From: Chitinophaga niabensis
Lineage (GTDB): Bacteria > Bacteroidota > Bacteroidia > Chitinophagales > Chitinophagaceae
Reading direction: 5' to 3'
NCBI RefSeq assembly: GCF_900129465.1
Contig: NZ_FSRA01000002.1
Coordinates: 620,001-684,000 of the forward strand
DNA length: 64,000 bases
Position numbers and translations under genes: made by a program. Below, one piece after another: positions 25,314-34,030 of this stretch. The notes under the pieces were generated by a model, which worked only from the letters and a program-made list of their open reading frames with translations, did no database searches and was not told where the DNA came from. Numbering within the stretch: position 1 is the stretch's first letter; each line of letters starts with the position of its first letter.

Positions 25314-25321
25314 TACTTTTG
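25314..25321 (+). promoter_or_regulatory. -7 promoter element of the MsbA-like gene
   Basis: TACTTTTG matches TAnnTTTG and lies 20 bases before the ATG at 25342. It is back to back with the rbfA promoter. Confidence 0.6.
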
Positions 25322-25341
25322 CAGATCATCAATTTACAGGA

Positions 25342-27165
25342 ATGAAGACTTTTAAGCGTTTGCTGACATTTGTGAAGCCCTTGCACCATTATTTCCCGGA
25401 ATACATCATCTATTCCATCATCGGGATCATATTTGGGCTGGTGAATTTTGCTATGCTGATTCCTTTGCTGAATGTGCTGTTTGGTGCGGAAAAGCCAGCA
25501 GTGCCCACTATGCCTGAATTTGCTTTTACTATCAGCTATTTTAAAGATCTGTTCCAATATCACTTCCTGCGGATCAGTGAAACAAGTGGTGAGTTAAAAG
25601 CCCTGGGATTTGTATGTATAATTATTGGAGTGGCTACAGTAGTTGCTAATGCTGCCCGTTATCTCGGTATGAGAGTAATGATCCGGCTGCGGATGAATAT
25701 ACTGGAAAGGATAAGGAACAAATTATACGACCGGGCCACCACTCAGTCCCTTTCATTTTTCAATAAGCGCCACAAAGGAGATATTTTATCTGTTATGACG
25801 AATGATGTTTCTGAAGTAGAATACATCATCGCTAACTCTATCCAGGTATTACTACGCGATCCGCTGATCATCATCTCTACTTTCATCGTATTGTTTTATA
25901 TATCTGTGAAGCTTACATTGTTCACACTGATATTCTTTCCCTTGTCCGGCCTGCTGGTCTCTTATATTTCGAAACAACTCCGCAAGAAAGGTTATTACAG
26001 CCAGGAAATGTTAGGTAAAATGCTCAACGTATCTGAAGAAACATTGGGTGGCGTACGGATCATTCAGAGCTTTACAGCGGAAAAGTATATGCAGCAGAAA
26101 TTTGGTGCCATCACCCGTGCATTTACCCGTTTAAGTAAAGCTATTTACAACCAGCGGGAAATGTCTTCTCCTATTTCAGAGGCATTAGGTGTGATCTTAG
26201 TGATAGTCCTCGTGATGGTGGGTGGCTATATGGTATTGGGTGAAAACAAAGAACTTGAAGCGGCCGCATTTATCACATACCTTACCTTTTACTTCACCAT
26301 CCTTCAACCCGCAAAGAACATATCCGCTGCATTCACTTCCATGCAAAGAGGCCTGGTTGCAGGTGAACGGATCTTTGCTATATTGGATGAACCGGTGGAG
26401 ATCGAAGAAAAGCCTGATGCAATAGCTGTGTCTGCCTTTAAGGATAAGATCTTTTACCAGGACCTTTCTTTCAAATATGAAGAACAATATGTATTAAAGA
26501 ATATCAATCTCATTATCGAAAAAGGAAAGATGATTGCATTGGTAGGAAAAAGCGGTGCAGGAAAATCCACCATGGCTGATCTGCTCCCCCGTTTCTATGA
26601 TGCGAGTGAAGGAAAGATCACCATAGATGGAAAAGATGTGCGTGATCTGAAGTTGCATGATCTGCGGCAATTGATGGGTATTGTTTCGCAGGAGGCCATA
26701 TTGTTCAACGACAGTGTTTTCAACAACATCGCATTCGGGCAAACAGATGCAGATCCGGCTAAGGTAATAGAAGCAGCGAAGATTGCCAATGCACATGAAT
26801 TCATTACACAACTGGAAAATGGTTATGATACACCTATCGGGGACAGGGGTAGCAAACTCAGTGGAGGACAGCGTCAACGCCTCACCATTGCGCGTGCCAT
26901 TTTTAAAAATCCTCCGATTCTGATCCTGGATGAAGCTACCTCTGCATTGGATACGGAATCTGAAAAGCTGGTACAGGAGGCGCTGGACAAGCTGATGCAG
27001 AACCGCACCACTATTGTGATCGCACACCGGCTTTCCACTATTCAGCATGCCCATGAAATAATTGTTATGGATAAAGGTGAGATCATGGAAAGAGGGCAGC
27101 ACGATCAACTGCTGGCCAACAACGGTATCTACAAAAAGCTGGTAGAAATGCAGGAATTTAAATAG
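25342..27165 (+). CDS. MsbA-like ABC exporter (ATPase fused to permease)
   Basis: 607-residue half-transporter that works as a homodimer in the inner membrane. The transmembrane domain (about residues 1-330, six helices) is followed by a complete ATPase: Walker A GKSGAGKST (about 400), Q-loop GIVSQEAILFND, signature LSGGQRQRL, Walker B PILILDEATSALD and H-loop IVIAHRLST. Closest in layout to lipid or lipid A flippases (MsbA) and multidrug exporters; substrate unknown. Monocistronic between its own promoter and a strong terminator. Confidence 0.93.
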   Translation: MKTFKRLLTFVKPLHHYFPEYIIYSIIGIIFGLVNFAMLIPLLNVLFGAEKPAVPTMPEFAFTISYFKDLFQYHFLRISETSGELKALGFVCIIIGVATVVANAARYLGMRVMIRLRMNILERIRNKLYDRATTQSLSFFNKRHKGDILSVMTNDVSEVEYIIANSIQVLLRDPLIIISTFIVLFYISVKLTLFTLIFFPLSGLLVSYISKQLRKKGYYSQEMLGKMLNVSEETLGGVRIIQSFTAEKYMQQKFGAITRAFTRLSKAIYNQREMSSPISEALGVILVIVLVMVGGYMVLGENKELEAAAFITYLTFYFTILQPAKNISAAFTSMQRGLVAGERIFAILDEPVEIEEKPDAIAVSAFKDKIFYQDLSFKYEEQYVLKNINLIIEKGKMIALVGKSGAGKSTMADLLPRFYDASEGKITIDGKDVRDLKLHDLRQLMGIVSQEAILFNDSVFNNIAFGQTDADPAKVIEAAKIANAHEFITQLENGYDTPIGDRGSKLSGGQRQRLTIARAIFKNPPILILDEATSALDTESEKLVQEALDKLMQNRTTIVIAHRLSTIQHAHEIIVMDKGEIMERGQHDQLLANNGIYKKLVEMQEFK

Positions 27166-27186
27166 TATAAAAAAATACACAACATT

Positions 27187-27222
27187 AAAAAGGCATTCCT
27201 GTTGCGAGCGGAATGCCTTTTT
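27187..27222 (+). terminator. Intrinsic terminator after the MsbA-like gene
   Basis: AAAAAGGCATTCC (27187-27199) pairs perfectly with GGAATGCCTTTTT (27210-27222), followed by further T residues. Confidence 0.85.
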
Positions 27223-27284
27223 TTATGGTATCATTTTTGGAGCTAGGAGGTACCTTATTTCTTCATTAAAAATCATTGAGACCT

Positions 27285-28832
27285 ATGATTTCCGTAATTA
27301 TACCAGTACTCAACGAAGGGGCTACTATCAGACAGGTGATCAAGGTGATCAAAAAAACCGCCCGTGTTATTGAGATCATTGTAGTGGATGATAATTCAAC
27401 AGATAATACCGTTGAGGAAGCGCTGAAAGAGAAAGTGCGTGTGATCACAAGCAGTCAGCGCGGTAAGGGCATTTCAATGCGGGAAGGCATGATGGCCGCC
27501 AAACATGATATTATTATGTATGTGGACGGGGACATCCTCACGTATCCTGAAAACCTGGTGGAATTACTTACAGATGCGATCGTCAACGATGAAGCAGATT
27601 TTACCAAGTCGTATTTTGAACGGCAGGCAGGCAGGGTAACGCAGTTAGTGGCTAAACCGCTGCTGAGCATCTTGTTTCCCGATCTTGCACATTTCGAGCA
27701 ACCGCTGAGTGGCATGATCGCTGCGCGGAAATCTTTGCTGAAGCAGGTGCATTTTGAAAATGATTATGGTGTGGATATAGGCCTGCTGATAGACATGCAT
27801 CTATTACAGGCACGTATCCGTGAAGTGAATATCGGCAAGCTGGAAAACGCGATGCAAACATGGGAACAGCTGAGTAAAATGAGCCGGGAAGTTTCCCGTA
27901 CCATTTTACGAAAAGCAGAAAGCATTCCGGTGCAGAACCTGGAAACGCTGGGTAATATCAATATCATCCGTGAGCAGATGGAGTTCTCCATCCTGGAGTC
28001 CATAGACAAGTTGCAGAAGATGGTGATCTTTAACCTGGATGAAACAGTATTCACGCAAAACTACACCTACCTCGCCGCATTGGCATTTGATAAAGAGGAT
28101 GCGCTGTACCAGATCCTTGAGCATTATTCAGATCCTGTTATCAGGCTGGAACGTTCTGCAGCCCTTTTCCAGGGCCGCAACCTGGCTGAACTGCTGGAAG
28201 TGGCAGACAGTATTCCGGTAACGCCAGACATCCGGCATGTGATCCGTGAATTAAAGAAACGTGGTTATGTGTGCGGTTTTATCACAGATGGCTTTGAGTG
28301 TGTGGCAAATCATATGAAGAATAAACTGGGGGCTGATTTTGCATTTGCCAACAGACTGCACCTCATCCACAGCGTATCTACCGGTGAACTAACCATCCCT
28401 GAATATTTCATGGACGGGAATAATCCATCCGCTACTTACGATAAGAGCAATATCCTGAAATATATTTCAGACAAATACCACATCTCCCCACAGAATGTGA
28501 TCTATGTGGGGAATGGTGAAAGCGACCGCGTTATGTTGCAGGAAGCGGGTGTTGGTGTGGCGTACCATCCACAATTTGTGGAAGTGGAAACCATGGCGGA
28601 TAAGGTCATAGAAGATATATGCATGGCCCCTTTGCTGGATATTGCACAGGCCGGAAGCGCGGTACGGAAGAATAACCGCTGGCCGAGTAAAAAGGTGATG
28701 CGGAATATCGGGATAGGAAGCCTGGCCGCAGTAGCAACAGCGGGACTTATTTATTTAGCAGCGAAACAAATTAAAAAGGCTTTTGAAGCGGATCGTGATG
28801 ATGTAGATGTGAAAGCATTAAAGCCTGCATAA
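27285..28832 (+). CDS. GpgS-like glycosyltransferase fused to a catalytically degenerate HAD domain, with a C-terminal membrane segment
   Basis: 515 residues from ATG 27285 (a TTG three codons earlier is less likely). Residues 1-215 form a GT-A transferase: SVIIPVLNEG, VVDDNSTDNT, the DXD-type metal site YVDGD, and PLSGMIAARK followed by NDYGVDIGLLID, which resembles glucosyl-3-phosphoglycerate synthase. Residues 245-440 form an SerB-like HAD domain, but motif I reads FNLDET with Asn250 where the nucleophilic Asp should be, and motif IV reads GNGESD with Asn410 in place of the first metal Asp. Thr334 and Lys387 of motifs II and III remain. A hydrophobic helix near 475-493 may anchor the C-terminus. 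Bifunctional hexosylglycerate synthase/phosphatases exist; here the phosphatase is probably inactive. Substrate unknown. Confidence 0.82.
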   Translation: MISVIIPVLNEGATIRQVIKVIKKTARVIEIIVVDDNSTDNTVEEALKEKVRVITSSQRGKGISMREGMMAAKHDIIMYVDGDILTYPENLVELLTDAIVNDEADFTKSYFERQAGRVTQLVAKPLLSILFPDLAHFEQPLSGMIAARKSLLKQVHFENDYGVDIGLLIDMHLLQARIREVNIGKLENAMQTWEQLSKMSREVSRTILRKAESIPVQNLETLGNINIIREQMEFSILESIDKLQKMVIFNLDETVFTQNYTYLAALAFDKEDALYQILEHYSDPVIRLERSAALFQGRNLAELLEVADSIPVTPDIRHVIRELKKRGYVCGFITDGFECVANHMKNKLGADFAFANRLHLIHSVSTGELTIPEYFMDGNNPSATYDKSNILKYISDKYHISPQNVIYVGNGESDRVMLQEAGVGVAYHPQFVEVETMADKVIEDICMAPLLDIAQAGSAVRKNNRWPSKKVMRNIGIGSLAAVATAGLIYLAAKQIKKAFEADRDDVDVKALKPA

Positions 28833-28855
28833 AGATTATCATCCGGAAATACCCT

Positions 28856-28886
28856 AAGTGCTTGCCGCGTTTTGCGGGAAGCACTT
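28856..28886 (+). terminator. Intrinsic terminator after the glycosyltransferase fusion
   Basis: AAGTGCTT and AAGCACTT flank an inner CCGC/GCGG stem (28856-28886), followed by a long T run. The plus-strand stop is 24 bases upstream. Confidence 0.85.
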
Positions 28887-28983
28887 TTTTTTGTTTTAAA
28901 CCCTGAGAAAGTATCGGTTTCACTTAACAAAGTGTTGCCGTGTTTTCATGGCGTTTCTCGTTTAGACTTCTACATTCGTAAAA

Positions 28984-29268
28984 ATGAAAATCATGAAAGT
29001 AAAGACTATGCGGGAGCGATTGCATGAAGCAATTGACCTGGCCAATGACGAGAAGATCATTGCCACCTTCAGATCTATTCCATTAGAGATCAGCAGGAGT
29101 AAACATTTGTCCTTATCAGAAATACGGGAGCTGATAAAGGATGCGGAGAAAGAATTCAGTGGATCTTCTTCATCGGAAGATCTGGAGGATATGCTTAAAG
29201 ATGCGCACAGGTCCTTTTTTGCGCTGTTGAGAAAGAAGCATGAAAATAGTGAAGGGGCATCTGCCTGA
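28984..29268 (+). CDS. Small acidic/basic helical protein, orphan antitoxin-like
   Basis: 94 residues, or 91 if ATG 28993 (MKVKTMRERL) is used. Strongly charged and helical; its opening MRERLHEAIDLANDEKI resembles the N-terminus of small Bacteroidota antitoxin-like proteins, but this is only a resemblance by eye. There is no adjacent toxin gene; the 180 bases downstream are non-coding apart from terminators. A near-consensus -7 box (TACATTCG, 28971-28978) sits just before the start. Function unknown. Confidence 0.6.
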   Translation: MKIMKVKTMRERLHEAIDLANDEKIIATFRSIPLEISRSKHLSLSEIRELIKDAEKEFSGSSSSEDLEDMLKDAHRSFFALLRKKHENSEGASA

Positions 29269-29361
29269 GCAAAGATTTCCATTGTAGATTGATCATCTCC
29301 CTATATCTCGTTGAGGGGTTTTTTGCTTTACGAATGATCAATTTTACATTTCATTTAAAAG

Positions 29362-29379
29362 GGCCGGGGTCTCCCGGCC
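29362..29379 (+). terminator. Hairpin downstream of the small helical gene
   Basis: GGCCGGG (29362-29368) pairs with CCCGGCC (29373-29379) around a 4-base loop, about 95 bases past the stop; the following T run is weak. Confidence 0.45.
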
Positions 29380-29401
29380 TTATAGAATTGAGGGAATAAA
29401 A

Positions 29402-29432
29402 AAATGGCCGCCCGGTTATCGGACAGCCATTT
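29402..29432 (-). terminator. Intrinsic terminator after the DksA-like gene
   Basis: AAATGGC (29402-29408) pairs with GCCATTT (29426-29432), and the minus-strand product continues into a run of seven T residues. The DksA-like stop is 19 bases upstream. Confidence 0.7.
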
Positions 29433-29451
29433 ACAATTATATAGTTGTTCA

Positions 29452-30468
29452 CTATTTGCTTTTGGACAGCTTTGCCTCGATGCTTAAGGTAGCATGTGGC
29501 ACAGCTTTCAGGCGCGCTTTATCGATCAGCTTACCTGTAACACGGCAGATACCGTAAGTTTTATTCTCGATCCGCACAATTGCTTTCTCCAGGTGATCAA
29601 CGAACTGGATCTGACGGCTGGCCATTTGGTTCAGTTGCTCACGCTCCTGGGAACCGCCACCATCTTCCATACTCATGTATTTATTTTCAGTATCGTCAGT
29701 ACCTGCTTCATCCTTGCGGGTGATCAGGCCCTGGAGATATACGAGTTCTTTTTTCGCAGCGTCCAGCTTTTTCAGGATGATCTCTTTGAACTCCTGTAAT
29801 TCGCTATCGCTGTAGCGGTAGATCGGACCAACCTGTGCATCTGGCTGATCTAATACGGATTTAGTAAACTCAGGCGTATAAGTGACGGTTTTCATCACTG
29901 GTCTGCTGCCTGAAGATTTAGAAGCAGTTCTGGAAGTCGGTCTTTCCGTAAGCCGTTTAGCAGGTTCCACAACAGTGGATTTTTTAACTGTCTCCTTTTC
30001 TGGTTTGTCCTGTTTATTCTTTGCTGGCATTATATCTACTTTTTCTACGGGTTTAGAAATAACCGGTTGGGCAGCAGCTGATGATTTAGCTGCGGGCTTG
30101 GTGGTAGCTGCCGGAGCGGGTTTGGCTTTAGGCGCCGGAGCAGCAGGTGCTGCTTTCTTTACGGGCGCTTTTGGAGCCGGAACGGGCTTCTTAGCGGCAG
30201 TTACAGCCGGCTTTTTAGCCGGAGCAGCCTTTGCAGGCGCTGCTTTCGCCGTTACCTTATTTACTACGGCTTTCTTAGGAGCGGGTTTTGCCGCTGCCTT
30301 TGATGCCGCTTTTTTAGGAGCCGCCTTCGCCGGAGCTGCTTTTTTAGCAGGTGCCGGTTTAGCAGCCGATTTTTTAGCAGCAGGAGCGGGCGCCTTTTTA
30401 GCTACAGCTTTTTTGGCCGGAACCGCCTTCTTAGTAGTCTTACTAGCAACTTTCTTCTTTGTTGCCAT
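29452..30468 (-). CDS. DksA/TraR-like protein with a long lysine-alanine-proline (histone H1-like) N-terminal tail
   Basis: 338 residues. Residues 1-140 are a low-complexity basic tail built of KKA, PAKKAA and KPAP units, resembling histone H1 C-terminal or bacterial H1-like tails that bind DNA. Residues 205-338 are a DksA/TraR domain: coiled-coil LQEFKEIILKKLDAAKKELVYLQ, EREQLNQMASRQIQFVDHLEKAIVRI, then the degenerate finger YGICRVTGKLIDKARL. Only Cys308 of the four zinc cysteines survives; the others are Thr311, Ser329 and Ala332. I recall this cysteine-poor form as usual in Bacteroidota. Real DksA binds RNA polymerase with ppGpp; whether this one does is unknown. It lies 5 bases after ileS and is probably cotranscribed with it. 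Confidence 0.87.
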   Translation of the reverse strand: MATKKKVASKTTKKAVPAKKAVAKKAPAPAAKKSAAKPAPAKKAAPAKAAPKKAASKAAAKPAPKKAVVNKVTAKAAPAKAAPAKKPAVTAAKKPVPAPKAPVKKAAPAAPAPKAKPAPAATTKPAAKSSAAAQPVISKPVEKVDIMPAKNKQDKPEKETVKKSTVVEPAKRLTERPTSRTASKSSGSRPVMKTVTYTPEFTKSVLDQPDAQVGPIYRYSDSELQEFKEIILKKLDAAKKELVYLQGLITRKDEAGTDDTENKYMSMEDGGGSQEREQLNQMASRQIQFVDHLEKAIVRIENKTYGICRVTGKLIDKARLKAVPHATLSIEAKLSKSK

Positions 30469-30473
30469 GGGGA

Positions 30474-33400
30474 TTAGCTTTTTTTGTTAACTAATACGTT
30501 GAACTTAAGATCGTTAACCTCTACCTCAATGCCCTCCTGTAATTGCGGCACTACATCCAAACTATCTGCCAAAATTTCCGTGCAAATATAATCATTAAAG
30601 TTTATTATCGCTGTTTTCAAAGTCGCCACATCTGCCACTTTTACCGAAATCCGGTCAGTTAGCTCAAATCCGCTATCCTTCCGTATCTTCTGGATCCGGT
30701 TAACCAGTTCACGGGCATTGCCCTCGTCCAGTAATTCAGGAGTAATTGTAATATCTAAGGCCACGGTAAGCGAACCTTTGTTAGCTACCGTCCATCCCGG
30801 AATATCTTCCGAGATGATCTCGACATCGGATAATAGTATTGGAATTCGTTCAGAATCAATAACTAAGCCAAATTCACCATCTTTTTCCAACGTGGCAATG
30901 TCATGTTGAGCAAATGCATTGATGGCGTTAGCTACTGCTTTCATCTTAGCCCCCATCCTACTGCCCAGGGTTTTAAAGTTTGGCTTGATCTTTTTCTTGA
31001 TGAAACCTTCCGTTTCCGTAAGGTACTCAATACTTTTCACATTCACTTCGCTTTTCACCAAATGTTCCACTAAAGTCAACTGATCCCGCATATGAGGGTT
31101 CAGCACAGGTATCAGGATCTTCTGAAGTGGCTGACGGACCTTAATATTCATTTTCTTACGCAAGGATAATACCAATGATGAAATATCCTGCGCCAGTTGC
31201 ATTCTTTCTTCCAGATCTGTATCTATCGCAGCATTATCTGCTACCGGGAAATCTGTCAGGTGAACGGACTCAGATGGCAACCTTCCACTCACTTCATTTA
31301 GGTTGCGGTACAGCCAGTCTGTGAAGAAAGGAGATACCGGGGCCATCAGCCGGGCTACTTTTTCGAGGCATTCATATAAGGTCTGGTATGCGCAGATCTT
31401 ATCATGCTCATACTCCCCTTTCCAGAACCGGCGGCGGCAAAGACGTACATACCAGTTACTGAGATGTTCGTCCACAAACTCCTGAACGGCACGCCCGGCC
31501 TGCGTTGGCTCATATTCTTCCAGGCTGGCGCTCACCTGTCTTACCAGGGTATTCAGCGAGGAAATGATCCAACGGTCAATTTCCGGACGTTGCTCCAGCG
31601 GGATGTATGCTTCTTTGAACCTGAAATTGTCCAGGTTGGCGTACATGGCGAAGAAGTTGTACGTATTATATAATGTACCGAACAGCTTCCGTTGTACCTC
31701 TTTAATACCTTCCACATCAAACTTCATATTATCCCATGGAGAGGCATTGGTGATCAGGTACCAGCGGGTAGCGTCTGCTCCGAACTTATCGATGGTTTCA
31801 AAAGGGTTTACCACGTTACCGAGGCGTTTACTCATTTTGTTGCCATTCTTATCTAATACGAGGCCGTTGGATACTACTGTTTTATAAGCTACACTATCAA
31901 ACAACATCACACCCAATGCGTGAAGTGTGTAAAACCATCCACGGGTTTGATCCACGCCTTCAGCAATAAAATCAGCAGGGAAAGCCTGGCCTTTATCTAT
32001 GGTGTCTTTATTCTCGAAGGGATAGTGCCATTGCGCTACAGGCATGGCCCCACTGTCAAACCAAACATCCACCAGGTCTGGCTCACGGCGCATGGGTTTG
32101 CCGGTGGAACTTACCAGGATGATATCATCCACATAAGGTTTATGAAGGTCCAGGATGCCCTCATGCAGGTAATGTTTATTCACATCTCCTCCCAGCACTT
32201 CATTCGCGAGGCGGATACCGGCATTCAGTTCCGCTATACTGCCAATGCAGATCTCTTCTGTACCATCCTCGGTGCGCCATATCGGCAGCGGGGTTCCCCA
32301 ATACCGGCTGCGGCTCAGGTTCCAATCCACCATATTCTCCAGCCAGTTACCAAAACGGCCTGTGCCGGTGGCAGCGGGCTTCCAGTTGATGGTCTTGTTC
32401 AGTTCCACCATCCTGTCTTTCACCGCGGTGGTTTTGATAAACCAGGCATCCAGGGGATAATACAGCACTGGCTTATCTGTACGCCAGCAGTGCGGGTAGG
32501 TGTGTTCGTATTTTTCTACTTTGAAGGCCCGGTTCTCCTTTTTCAGTTTCACGGCGATGTCTACATCAACATCTTTATATCCGGGTTCATTTTTATAATC
32601 CTTTACATAACGGCCTCCGAATTCACCCACGGAATCCAGGAATTTCCCCTGCCTGTCTACCAGTGTGAGGATACCGATACCATATTTTTTACCAACGCGA
32701 TTGTCGTCTGCACCAAAAGCAGGTGCGGTATGAACGATACCGGTACCATCTTCTGTGGTCACAAAATCTCCCAGCAGTACGCGGAAGGGGTCTCCCTCTT
32801 CCGGCTGAACATATGGCAACAGCTGTTCGTAGCGGATATTTTCCAGTTCACTGCCTTTGAAGGAAGCCAGTACGGTCCAGGGGATTATTTTGTCATCCGG
32901 CTGATAGGCAGCAAAATCGCCATGCTCTCCTTCCGGTTTGAAATATTTGCCCATCAGGTCTTTTGCAAGGACCACATTGATCGGCAAATGGGTATATGGG
33001 TTAAAGGTTTTCACCAATACATATTCAATATTGGCACCTACAGTAAGACCAAGGTTAGATGGAAGCGTCCAGGGGGTGGTGGTCCAGGCCATGAAGAATA
33101 CTTCTTCAGAACCGGCAGCATCAAATAAGAATTGGGACTTCTCTCCGGCGATGGCCTTAAACATGGCCACCACAGTAGTATCCTTCACATCTTTATAAGT
33201 ACCGGGCTGGTTCAGTTCGTGAGAGCTAAGGCCAGTGCCGGCAGCCGGAGAATATGGCTGGATGCTTACACTTTTATAAAGGAAGCCCTTTTTATAGAGC
33301 TGTTGCAAACACCACCAGAGGCTCTCTATATAATTATTATCGAAGGTAATGTAAGGGTCCTGGAGGTCTACCCAATATCCCATTTTACGGGTAAGGTTCT

Positions 33401-33800
33401 CCCATTCTCCTTTATATTTTAATACCTCTTTACGGCAGGTATCATTGTATTCGGCAATAGATATTTTTTTTCCAATATCTTCCTTCGTGATACCCAATGC
33501 CTTTTCTACTCCTAATTCAACAGGGAGGCCATGGGTATCCCATCCGCTTTTGCGTTTTACCTGGAAACCCTGCATGGTTTTATAACGGCATACAAGATCT
33601 TTTAAGGCACGTGAGATCACGTGGTGAATGCCAGGTAATCCATTTGCACTGGGCGGGCCTTCATAAAACACGAATGGCGCTGCCCCATCACGATTGGTGA
33701 CGCTTTTTTCGAAGATCTGCTGCTGATCCCATGCTTGCAGTATATCCTGTTCTATTTGTGGTAAATTCAGCTGACTGTATTCACGATATTTACTGGACAT
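30474..33800 (-). CDS. ileS: Isoleucine-tRNA ligase, long (type 2) form with a GXHH signature
   Basis: Charges tRNA-Ile with isoleucine in the cytosol. 1108 residues, longer than the 938 of E. coli IleRS and typical of the eukaryote-like type 2 group. The KMSKS loop is present as NKMSKRLGN. The other class I signature, normally HXGH after P-Y-A-N-G, reads SANGLPGIHH, so residues 57-60 are GIHH, the swapped GXHH form. The editing domain and anticodon-binding helices follow. Altered HXGH motifs in type 2 IleRS have been associated with very high mupirocin resistance. No T-box leader is visible in the 230 bases upstream, in line with the phylum. The DksA-like gene follows after 5 bases. Confidence 0.96.
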   Translation of the reverse strand: MSSKYREYSQLNLPQIEQDILQAWDQQQIFEKSVTNRDGAAPFVFYEGPPSANGLPGIHHVISRALKDLVCRYKTMQGFQVKRKSGWDTHGLPVELGVEKALGITKEDIGKKISIAEYNDTCRKEVLKYKGEWENLTRKMGYWVDLQDPYITFDNNYIESLWWCLQQLYKKGFLYKSVSIQPYSPAAGTGLSSHELNQPGTYKDVKDTTVVAMFKAIAGEKSQFLFDAAGSEEVFFMAWTTTPWTLPSNLGLTVGANIEYVLVKTFNPYTHLPINVVLAKDLMGKYFKPEGEHGDFAAYQPDDKIIPWTVLASFKGSELENIRYEQLLPYVQPEEGDPFRVLLGDFVTTEDGTGIVHTAPAFGADDNRVGKKYGIGILTLVDRQGKFLDSVGEFGGRYVKDYKNEPGYKDVDVDIAVKLKKENRAFKVEKYEHTYPHCWRTDKPVLYYPLDAWFIKTTAVKDRMVELNKTINWKPAATGTGRFGNWLENMVDWNLSRSRYWGTPLPIWRTEDGTEEICIGSIAELNAGIRLANEVLGGDVNKHYLHEGILDLHKPYVDDIILVSSTGKPMRREPDLVDVWFDSGAMPVAQWHYPFENKDTIDKGQAFPADFIAEGVDQTRGWFYTLHALGVMLFDSVAYKTVVSNGLVLDKNGNKMSKRLGNVVNPFETIDKFGADATRWYLITNASPWDNMKFDVEGIKEVQRKLFGTLYNTYNFFAMYANLDNFRFKEAYIPLEQRPEIDRWIISSLNTLVRQVSASLEEYEPTQAGRAVQEFVDEHLSNWYVRLCRRRFWKGEYEHDKICAYQTLYECLEKVARLMAPVSPFFTDWLYRNLNEVSGRLPSESVHLTDFPVADNAAIDTDLEERMQLAQDISSLVLSLRKKMNIKVRQPLQKILIPVLNPHMRDQLTLVEHLVKSEVNVKSIEYLTETEGFIKKKIKPNFKTLGSRMGAKMKAVANAINAFAQHDIATLEKDGEFGLVIDSERIPILLSDVEIISEDIPGWTVANKGSLTVALDITITPELLDEGNARELVNRIQKIRKDSGFELTDRISVKVADVATLKTAIINFNDYICTEILADSLDVVPQLQEGIEVEVNDLKFNVLVNKKS

Positions 33801-33957
33801 ATAAAAATCCCTCTTTTCGGGCTATTAATTGTGGCTATAAAATTCTGCGAAGTTACGAAAATACAGGGAGGATTCAGAGCCCTGCTACCATTCATAAAAA
33901 ATAACGTTTTTATGAAAAAAGTGACCCGGAAATTGAGTAATTTACAATAAAGTATAG

Positions 33958-33965
33958 TTACTTTG
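33958..33965 (+). promoter_or_regulatory. Near-consensus -7 element of the PepSY-like gene
   Basis: TTACTTTG differs from TAnnTTTG only at the second base; a TTG lies 22-24 bases upstream. The start codon is 65 bases downstream. Confidence 0.4.
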
Positions 33966-34030
33966 CGTTTTTGGCATTGTTTTGGTTTAAGATTTAGAAG
34001 AGTATAACGCAGTAAAAACCATATCTTTTT

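Noticed and set aside
29882-30490. Alanine/glycine-rich plus-strand frame opposite the DksA-like tail
   Set aside because: Low-complexity mirror of the lysine/alanine repeat on the coding strand; no start or promoter.
31920-33128. 402-codon plus-strand frame inside ileS
   Set aside because: Antisense shadow of ileS, whose motifs and length are certain.
33801-34030. T-box riboswitch upstream of ileS
   Set aside because: No T-box core sequence, specifier stem or antiterminator recognised; T-boxes are not expected in this phylum.
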